Shown here: one piece after another, positions 23,335 to 29,017 of the stretch | Numbering within the stretch: position 1 is the first letter of the stretch | How the letters are laid out: every line of letters begins with the position of its first letter | Notes under the pieces: generated by a model | What the model was told of the DNA's origin: nothing | Database searches by the model: none | Seen by the model: only the letters and a program-made list of their open reading frames with translations | Made by a program: the position numbers and the translations under genes | DNA from: COE1 sp964445375 | GTDB lineage: Bacteria; Bacillota; Clostridia; Lachnospirales; Lachnospiraceae | DNA length: 29,017 nt | Assembly (NCBI GenBank): GCA_964445375.1 | Contig: CAYUKO010000036.1 | Coordinates: forward strand, 1-29,017 | Direction: 5' to 3'

Positions 23335-24222
23335 TTACCCCATTTTCTTGTTTCCAGCTACAATGTGTGAGAAGAATGCAGCCATTCCACGTTTCGAAAG
23401 GGATTTATCATATTCCTTATCCATCAATGAATACGCCATTCTCTCATATGCCCTGGCCGATTTAGAATTTGGACTCTGCATCGTTACAGGCATCTGCTGC
23501 ATCACTGCATTTTCCAGATTAGCATCCTGCGGTATCGCCCCCAGATAAGAAATTGGAAGCTTCAGGTATCTGTTTACTACGGAATTGAGCTTATTATACA
23601 TAACCTCTCCTTCATCAACAGAAGACACTTTGTTGGCAATGACTTTAATCTTGGAATCTTCTCTTGAAAATCTCGGATGACTATTCAATGCCTTCAGCAA
23701 AGAATAGGAATCCGTAATTGATGTTGGTTCTGGTGTTGCCACCACAAGAATCTCTCCGCTTGCTACCAGAAAATCAAGTACTGCATCTGAGATTCCTGCA
23801 CCGGTATCTATGATAATAATATCGGCAATCGCATCCAGCTTTGCAAGATTCTGAATAATATAGTTTAAATAATCACGGCTTAAATTGGATAACCCTGTAA
23901 TACCGGAGCCTCCTGAAATAAATCCGATATCCATAGGTCCCCATGTAATAATATCCGTGATACTTTTTCCTTGATAAATCAAGTCGCACAGATTATGCTT
24001 TGGTACTGTTCCAAACATAATCTCGATATTAGCAAGTCCGAAATCGGCATCCAAAATGATGACTCTTTGTCCCATTTTCTTAAAATGGCATGCCAGATTA
24101 ATAGATGTATTGGATTTTCCCACACCGCCTTTACCACTTGTAACGGTTATGACTCTTGCAAGTGGCCTCGGTATTGGATTCATTTTAATGACATTACGTA
24201 ACTGTTCTGCCTGATCCATCAT
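23335..24222 (-). CDS. flhG: Flagellar number regulator FlhG (YlxH), MinD-like ATPase
   Basis: ParA/MinD-type ATPase that sets flagellar number and place by acting on FlhF. 295 residues. It begins with MMDQAEQLRNVI, matching the DQAxxLR element that stimulates FlhF GTPase in YlxH. The deviant Walker A KGGVGKSN is at 31-38, the switch region DADFGLANIE at 58-67, and the DTGAGISD segment matches Walker B/switch II. The C-terminal SHIVAGNKKMG end is short. The ATG at 24222 follows AAAGGGGAG by 7 bases; the frame opens upstream to a GTG at 24243, but that lacks a ribosome site. It directly follows flhF. Confidence 0.95.
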   Translation of the reverse strand: MMDQAEQLRNVIKMNPIPRPLARVITVTSGKGGVGKSNTSINLACHFKKMGQRVIILDADFGLANIEIMFGTVPKHNLCDLIYQGKSITDIITWGPMDIGFISGGSGITGLSNLSRDYLNYIIQNLAKLDAIADIIIIDTGAGISDAVLDFLVASGEILVVATPEPTSITDSYSLLKALNSHPRFSREDSKIKVIANKVSSVDEGEVMYNKLNSVVNRYLKLPISYLGAIPQDANLENAVMQQMPVTMQSPNSKSARAYERMAYSLMDKEYDKSLSKRGMAAFFSHIVAGNKKMG

Positions 24223-24243
24223 ACTATTACTCCCCTTTCCCAC

Positions 24244-25647
24244 TTATTTTCTTCCGCCCAGAAGCTGTTTTACTGTTGCCTGTGGATTGAAGTATGCAAT
24301 ATCATCGGGAACGTTTTGACCACATGTAACATAGGACAATGAAGCACCTGTATACATCTTTAAATTATAGATATTACCCAGTGTTGATGTTTCGTCCAGC
24401 TTGGTAAAAATAAGTTTATAATCTGCAATCTCTTTATAGGTATCTGCAATCTTCATTAAGTCTCTGTATTTTGTCGCTGCTGATAATACAAGGAATACTT
24501 CCTTTCTGGCCTCTGTTTCTACCGAATTAATCAGTTCACTCATGCTTTCTCTTTGTGCTTCGTTATTTGGTGAATGTCCTGTTGTATCAACAAGGATATA
24601 ATCGTATTCCTGAAAATCCTCAATTGCTTTTGTAATTTCCTGCGCTGTATATACAACTCTGAATGGAACCTCCAAAATGTTTGCATAGGTTCTAAGCTGC
24701 TCTGCTGCTGCGATTCGATATGTATCTGAAGTCAGAAGCGCAACCTTTTTCTTCTGCTCTACACGGAAGGATGAAGCAATCTTGGCAATGGTAGTGGTCT
24801 TTCCTACTCCGGTTGGTCCTACAAAGAAAAGTACCTTTGGACCTTCTTCCTCTTCTTCAAGCACATATGGTTTTCCAAGCTTTAAAATCATTCTCTGATA
24901 GATATCTGAAAGCATGTAATCCATCGTTGCATCCGCCTTACAATTCTTCTCTATTTCATCAATAATTTCATTTGCATATTTTTCATATACTTCGTTATCA
25001 ATCATTTTGTTATAAAGAAGTCTTAAGAAGTTTACTCTCGTTCGGTTTTCTTCTTCTTTCTTCTGTGCCTCTAACGCAGCTTCCTTCTCAGCTCCTTCTG
25101 CAACTGCTTTTTCTTCTTGTTGTGAAAGCTGTTTTTCTAAGAGGCTTTGCAGATTATCAAGTTTCTCTTCAAGAATACTTCCTTTTGAAGACTCTCTTTC
25201 TTCTGCCTTTTTCTCTTTTCCGGCTTCCATCTGTCTGGAAGATGTTTGGGCTGATGTCGTTTTCTTCATCGCCTGCGGGAATGCAGCAAGTACATCTGCT
25301 ACGGTTTCCCCCATTGCTCTTGCATCCTCCATTACCGTTTCTGATCCCTGTCCGGATGCAAGTTTTGCTGGCTGCTTCATTGGAATGATTTTTCCGGCAT
25401 TAAAGCTCGCTGCCGCTGTGTCAGCTGCTTCCTGTTCCTTGGAAACTTTGTTTGAAGCAATTCCGTATTTCTCACTTTCTTCTTCCTTTGCTACGGTTAC
25501 CTCAACCTTCGTTCCTTTGAAGATGCCAAGCAATCCTTTTGCTTTTACTGTTTTGACATTCATTTCCACAATGCCTTCGCCGAGTTCCTTCTTTGCGCAC
25601 TCCAGTGCTTCTTCTTTTGTTTTTCCCTGAAATTTCTTAATAATCAT
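24244..25647 (-). CDS. flhF: Flagellar GTPase FlhF
   Basis: SRP-type GTPase that places the flagellum. 467 residues: N-terminal B domain (1 to about 55, KKFQGKTKEEALECAKKELG), a long low-complexity Glu/Lys/Ser linker (about 56-205), then an NG domain (about 206-467) with G1 GPTGVGKTTT (277-286), SDTYRIAAAEQL, DTTGHSP (354-360), and TKLDE (415-419). Its ATG overlaps the flhA stop by one base (TAATG), so translation is probably coupled; there is no strong ribosome site of its own. Confidence 0.95.
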   Translation of the reverse strand: MIIKKFQGKTKEEALECAKKELGEGIVEMNVKTVKAKGLLGIFKGTKVEVTVAKEEESEKYGIASNKVSKEQEAADTAAASFNAGKIIPMKQPAKLASGQGSETVMEDARAMGETVADVLAAFPQAMKKTTSAQTSSRQMEAGKEKKAEERESSKGSILEEKLDNLQSLLEKQLSQQEEKAVAEGAEKEAALEAQKKEEENRTRVNFLRLLYNKMIDNEVYEKYANEIIDEIEKNCKADATMDYMLSDIYQRMILKLGKPYVLEEEEEGPKVLFFVGPTGVGKTTTIAKIASSFRVEQKKKVALLTSDTYRIAAAEQLRTYANILEVPFRVVYTAQEITKAIEDFQEYDYILVDTTGHSPNNEAQRESMSELINSVETEARKEVFLVLSAATKYRDLMKIADTYKEIADYKLIFTKLDETSTLGNIYNLKMYTGASLSYVTCGQNVPDDIAYFNPQATVKQLLGGRK

Positions 25648-27680
25648 TATGCCGTCACCATTCCTACTGATTGTAATTCTACGTTTGCGTCAATTTCATT
25701 GTATGACACTACTACAAGGTCTTTGTAATAATCCTCTGTCAGTCGTTTAAAATACATTCTGACAATTGGTGAGGTTATTACGATTGGATTCTTGCCAAGC
25801 TTCTCCAGCTTGCCAACCTCCATTTCAACAGATGCCATAATCGTCTTGGTCTTATCCGGATCCAGAGTAAGATATGCCCCCTGCTCTGTCTGCTTCACAC
25901 TTCCCATAATCTCCTGTTCAAGCTTTGGATCAAGTGTTACCACACTCGTTGTCTCATTGATTGGGAAATATTTATTGGATATAGCCCTCTTCAGGCTCTG
26001 TCGAACATATTCGGTAAGGATATCCGTATCTCTTGTTGTTGCTGCATGATCTGCCAAAGTCTCAAATATCGTTACAAGGTCTCTTACGGAGATGCCTTCC
26101 TTGAGCAGATTCTGCAGTACCTTCTGAATATCACCAAGACCAAGAAGCTTTGGTACAAGTTCTTCCACAAGGGAAGGATTGGATTCCTTTACGTTGTTGA
26201 CAAGATTCTGTACATCCTGTCTTGTAAGTAAATCAGCCAGATACTGTCTGATAATCTCTGTTAAATGTGTTGCAATGATAGAAGGTGGATCTACTACCGT
26301 ATAGCCAACACTCTCTGCACGCTCTCTCTGACTCTCTGTAATCCAGATTGCCGGTAAGTGGAACGATGGTTCAAAGGTTGGAATACCGGATATTTCTTCT
26401 TCCACAAATCCAGGATTCATTGCCATATAGTGATCGAAAAGAATTTCTCCTTCACTCACCTGTATACCTTTAATCTTAATAATGTACTGGTTCGGATTTA
26501 ACTGAATGTTATCTCTTAAACGAATAATCGGAACTACGGTACCAAGTTCAAGAGCAATCTGTCTTCGAATCATTACAACTCGGTCAAGTAAGTCACCACC
26601 CTGATTGACATCCGCCAATGGGATAATACCATAACCAAATTCCAATTCGATTGGATCGACCTGTAAAAGTGAGTTGACATTTTCCGGTCTTCTGATTTCT
26701 TCTGCCGACTCCTCTTCCGTATCCGTCTGAGCCTCAATCTGAGCCGTTTCAATGGTATTGGCAATCATTCTGCCACAGATAATGAAAACAGCTCCCATAG
26801 TAACGAAGATCAATGGATTCAATGGTGTTATAATACCAAGTACTGCTAACACGCCACCTACTAAATAAAGTACCTTCGGAATACCAAACAACTGACCTAC
26901 CAGCACGCTACCAAAATCTGCTTCCTTAGATCCTTTTGTTACCAGGATACCTGTTGCTAGCGAAATACTAAGGGAAGGAATCTGGCTTACAAGACCATCA
27001 CCAATGGTAAGGATAAGGTACTTATCTACCGCAGCGCCAATGTCCATGTTCTGTCTCATTACGCCCATGAGAATACCACCAACGATATTTACACCGGTAA
27101 TAACAAGACCTGCTGTTGCATCTCCCTTTACGTACTTAACAGCACCATCCATAGAACCAAAGAAGCTTGCTTCATCCTGAAGCTTCTGACGTCTTTCCTT
27201 TGCCTGCGCATCGGTAATGGCCCCTGTGTTAAGGTCTGCATCAATCGCCATCTGTTTACCAGGCATAGCGTCCAGGGTAAATCTTGCGGTTACTTCTGCA
27301 ACTCGTTCAGAACCTTTATTGATAACAATAAACTGTACCAGAATCAAAATGATAAATACAACGACACCGATAACGAGATCTCCGCCACCAACGAATTCAC
27401 CGAAAGTTGCAACGACATTTCCCGGGTCACCGGTTGAAAGAATTAAACGTGTTGATGATACGTTCAATGCGATTCTAAATATGGTAGTGAACAATAATAT
27501 GGTTGGATAATATGACATATCCAGAACTTCCTTGGCAAACATCGTACCAAATAAAATTGTGAATGCAAGAGCCATATTAAATGCAAGTAATACGTCAAGC
27601 AGCGTATTGCTGATTGGTACAATCAACATTACAATCGCTGCAAGTAAGTATAATGCTACTCCTAAATCCTGCTTCTTCAT
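25647..27680 (-). CDS. flhA: Flagellar export gate protein FlhA
   Basis: Membrane core of the flagellar type III export gate, driven by the proton motive force. 677 residues: about eight membrane helices in 1 to 306, the FHIPEP family cytoplasmic loop (about 123-190; ARFTLDAMPGKQMAIDAD, DGAVKYVKGDA), and a large cytoplasmic domain (about 330-677) that docks chaperones and substrates. RERAESVGYTVVDPPSIIATHL is conserved. Length is normal. GGGGAG precedes the ATG. It follows flhB by 94 bases with two hairpins in between. Confidence 0.96.
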   Translation of the reverse strand: MKKQDLGVALYLLAAIVMLIVPISNTLLDVLLAFNMALAFTILFGTMFAKEVLDMSYYPTILLFTTIFRIALNVSSTRLILSTGDPGNVVATFGEFVGGGDLVIGVVVFIILILVQFIVINKGSERVAEVTARFTLDAMPGKQMAIDADLNTGAITDAQAKERRQKLQDEASFFGSMDGAVKYVKGDATAGLVITGVNIVGGILMGVMRQNMDIGAAVDKYLILTIGDGLVSQIPSLSISLATGILVTKGSKEADFGSVLVGQLFGIPKVLYLVGGVLAVLGIITPLNPLIFVTMGAVFIICGRMIANTIETAQIEAQTDTEEESAEEIRRPENVNSLLQVDPIELEFGYGIIPLADVNQGGDLLDRVVMIRRQIALELGTVVPIIRLRDNIQLNPNQYIIKIKGIQVSEGEILFDHYMAMNPGFVEEEISGIPTFEPSFHLPAIWITESQRERAESVGYTVVDPPSIIATHLTEIIRQYLADLLTRQDVQNLVNNVKESNPSLVEELVPKLLGLGDIQKVLQNLLKEGISVRDLVTIFETLADHAATTRDTDILTEYVRQSLKRAISNKYFPINETTSVVTLDPKLEQEIMGSVKQTEQGAYLTLDPDKTKTIMASVEMEVGKLEKLGKNPIVITSPIVRMYFKRLTEDYYKDLVVVSYNEIDANVELQSVGMVTA

Positions 27681-27726
27681 TTGCTGTCTCCCCTTTTTAA
27701 ACCTTCTTTGAAGCTTTTATAACCTG

Positions 27727-27780
27727 TAAAGAACACATCCTTGTGTCCTTCTTCTGTAAAACCCATAATCCGTTTTACAG
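27727..27780 (-). other. Two hairpins between flhB and flhA
   Basis: On the minus strand CTGTAAAAC pairs with GTTTTACAG (9 bp, perfect, 9-base loop; 27754-27780) and includes the flhB stop codon. GGACACA then pairs with TGTGTTC across 4 bases (27731-27748). Neither has a T-run, so they do not look like terminators. They could mark an RNA processing or stability site inside the operon. Confidence 0.5.
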
Positions 27781-28887
27781 CTTGCCCTGCATCTTATATA
27801 CGAAAGCTAATACTTCCGCTACCGCCTGATACAGCTCCGGCGGTACTTCCTGACCAACCTCAACATTTGCATATAACATTCTTGCCAATGGCTTATTTTC
27901 TACAATCTCGATATTATTTTCTCTGGCAACACCTTTAATCTTCTGTGCCAGATAATCTGCACCCTTTGCTACAACAATTGGTGCGGCATGTTCTTCCGGT
28001 GCATATCTGATTGCTACTGCAAAGTGAGTTGGGTTTGTAATAACTACATCCGCCTGTTTCAAATCCTGCATCATTCTTCTCTGCGATACTTCTCGCATCT
28101 TCTGCCTGATCTTACCTTTGATCTGCGGATCTCCTTCTGCATTTTTATATTCATCCTTTACTTCCTGTTTTGTCATCTTGATATCTTTATTAAACTTATA
28201 CTTCTGATAAGCAAAATCAGCTACCGCAATGATCATGAAGAAAAGAGAAATTTTCAATCCTAAATTTATTACAATATTGCCAATCAGCTCAATCGCTTGA
28301 TTCAATGGCATATCATACATCTTAAAAAGATATACCCAGTCATCCTTAACCGTACTGTAAACAAGATACGATATCAATATAACTTTTAAGATAGATTTGA
28401 ACAGTTCCATCAGCTTATCTGCTGAAAAGAGACGTTTCATTCCGGATACCGGATTCAGTTTGCTGAATTTGGGCTCCAATGGTTTGGTTGAAACCTGAAA
28501 CTTAAACTGTACCATATTGACAATAATGGCAATCGCAATGCCGACTGCAAAAAATGGTAACAGTATTTTAAGAATTTCAATGTACACGGATTTGATTAAT
28601 ATATGATAATCCGTTTTTGCAATATTTCCTCCCCAATACGTTGTGTACTCTGGAAACTTCTCATAGATTGTATCAAACAAGCTCATAAAACTTGTTCCCA
28701 TATTTCCAACCCAGAACTTTAATATCAGAAATAATGCAATCAGTTCAACACCACTTGATAGCTCTTTACTTTTTGCAACTTTACCATCTTTACGGGTGTC
28801 CTCTTTCTTTTTGGCGGTAGGTTCTTCTGTCTTCTCACCGCCAGGTCCTTCTGCCGCGAAGAACTGTAAATTTAACTCTAAAATCAC
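27775..28887 (-). CDS. flhB: Flagellar export switch protein FlhB
   Basis: Export gate protein that switches substrate class from rod/hook to filament after self-cleavage. 370 residues: charged N-terminus (GEKTEEPTAKKKEDTRKDGKV), about four membrane helices (near 48-64, 105-127, 162-180, 202-226), and a C-terminal cytoplasmic domain with the NPTH self-cleavage site at 285-288 (VVITNPTHFAVAIRY). The GTG start at 28887 has GGAGGG 6 bases upstream and overlaps the fliR stop (GTGA), indicating coupled translation. Normal length, all key residues present. Confidence 0.96.
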   Translation of the reverse strand: MILELNLQFFAAEGPGGEKTEEPTAKKKEDTRKDGKVAKSKELSSGVELIALFLILKFWVGNMGTSFMSLFDTIYEKFPEYTTYWGGNIAKTDYHILIKSVYIEILKILLPFFAVGIAIAIIVNMVQFKFQVSTKPLEPKFSKLNPVSGMKRLFSADKLMELFKSILKVILISYLVYSTVKDDWVYLFKMYDMPLNQAIELIGNIVINLGLKISLFFMIIAVADFAYQKYKFNKDIKMTKQEVKDEYKNAEGDPQIKGKIRQKMREVSQRRMMQDLKQADVVITNPTHFAVAIRYAPEEHAAPIVVAKGADYLAQKIKGVARENNIEIVENKPLARMLYANVEVGQEVPPELYQAVAEVLAFVYKMQGKL

Positions 28888-29017
28888 ATCATGCCCTCCA
28901 CAATCGCTACCAACATCTGTTGTATCTGTTTTGAGATAAAATCACAAATGTTTGGTAACATTACAATTGTCAAGAATAATACGCTAAGTCCTGCCAACAA
29001 TTTCAATTGGATACCTA
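28884..29017 (-). CDS. fliR: Flagellar export gate protein FliR, C-terminal end (partial)
   Basis: Only the last 44 codons lie in the window; the gene continues past the right edge. The translation reads GIQLKLLAGLSVLFLTIVML, then PNICDFISKQIQQ and MLVAIVEGMM before TGA. This is a hydrophobic membrane helix followed by the short cytoplasmic tail typical of FliR. The position directly before flhB, with a stop/start overlap, is the standard fliR-flhB order. The family call rests partly on that position. Confidence 0.85.
   Translation of the reverse strand, partial: GIQLKLLAGLSVLFLTIVMLPNICDFISKQIQQMLVAIVEGMM

Noticed and set aside
1..29017. CRISPR arrays, tRNA or rRNA genes, insertion sequences, phage genes
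   Set aside because: No spaced short repeats, no tRNA-like folds, no transposase or integrase frames and no terminal inverted repeats were recognised.

Overview
The window looks like chromosome from a motile, low-GC Firmicute of the Lachnospiraceae type (Roseburia, Agathobacter or Butyrivibrio-like). I infer this from the AT-rich sequence, strong AGGAGG-type ribosome binding sites, a Bacillus/Clostridium-style fla/che operon that includes CheC, CheD and FlhF/FlhG and runs up to rpsB-tsf, and plant-polysaccharide enzymes (GH53, GH1). This is inference from gene content; no marker gene was compared.

Layout. 1-2455 (+): a 373-base leader with an imperfect long direct repeat, then a secreted GH53 endo-galactanase lipoprotein ending in a perfect 16-bp stem terminator. 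2526-3308 (-): a ZIP-family metal transporter. 3359-7958 (-): a two-gene sensory unit. Its first gene is a membrane diguanylate cyclase whose outside part is two different ABC-type solute-binding domains. Its second is a chemoreceptor-like protein that keeps HAMP and the outer coiled coil but lacks the conserved CheA/CheW-binding hairpin tip. 8104-9910 (-): a GH1 beta-glycosidase and a small methyltransferase-like gene that overlaps it by 56 bases. 10093-10875 (+): a divergent AraC-family regulator, probably of that pair. 10946-12644 (-): tsf and rpsB behind a GC-rich leader.

12860-29017 (-): a long flagellar/chemotaxis operon, entered inside fliR at the right edge. Reading with transcription: fliR (3' end), flhB, flhA, flhF, flhG, a YcgR-like PilZ gene, cheB, cheA, cheW, cheC, cheD, a small two-helix membrane protein, fliA (sigma-28), a FapA/DUF342 protein, a 103-residue unknown, a DUF6115-type membrane protein, and a MltG-N-like membrane protein. 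A terminator follows, then rpsB-tsf with its own leader. Genes are tightly packed or overlapping, so most are probably co-transcribed.

How it fits together. FliR, FlhB and FlhA form the flagellar export gate. FlhF and FlhG set flagellar place and number. PilZ couples c-di-GMP to motility. CheA, CheW, CheB, CheC and CheD are the chemotaxis core, and FliA turns on late genes. No cheY or cheR is present here. The c-di-GMP enzyme with sugar-type binding domains, the PilZ protein and the galactan/glycoside genes make a link between nutrient sensing and motility plausible, but it is not shown. The most unusual items are the dual-SBP diguanylate cyclase with its tip-less receptor partner, and the poorly described membrane/acidic/HTH proteins in the fliA-to-rpsB interval.
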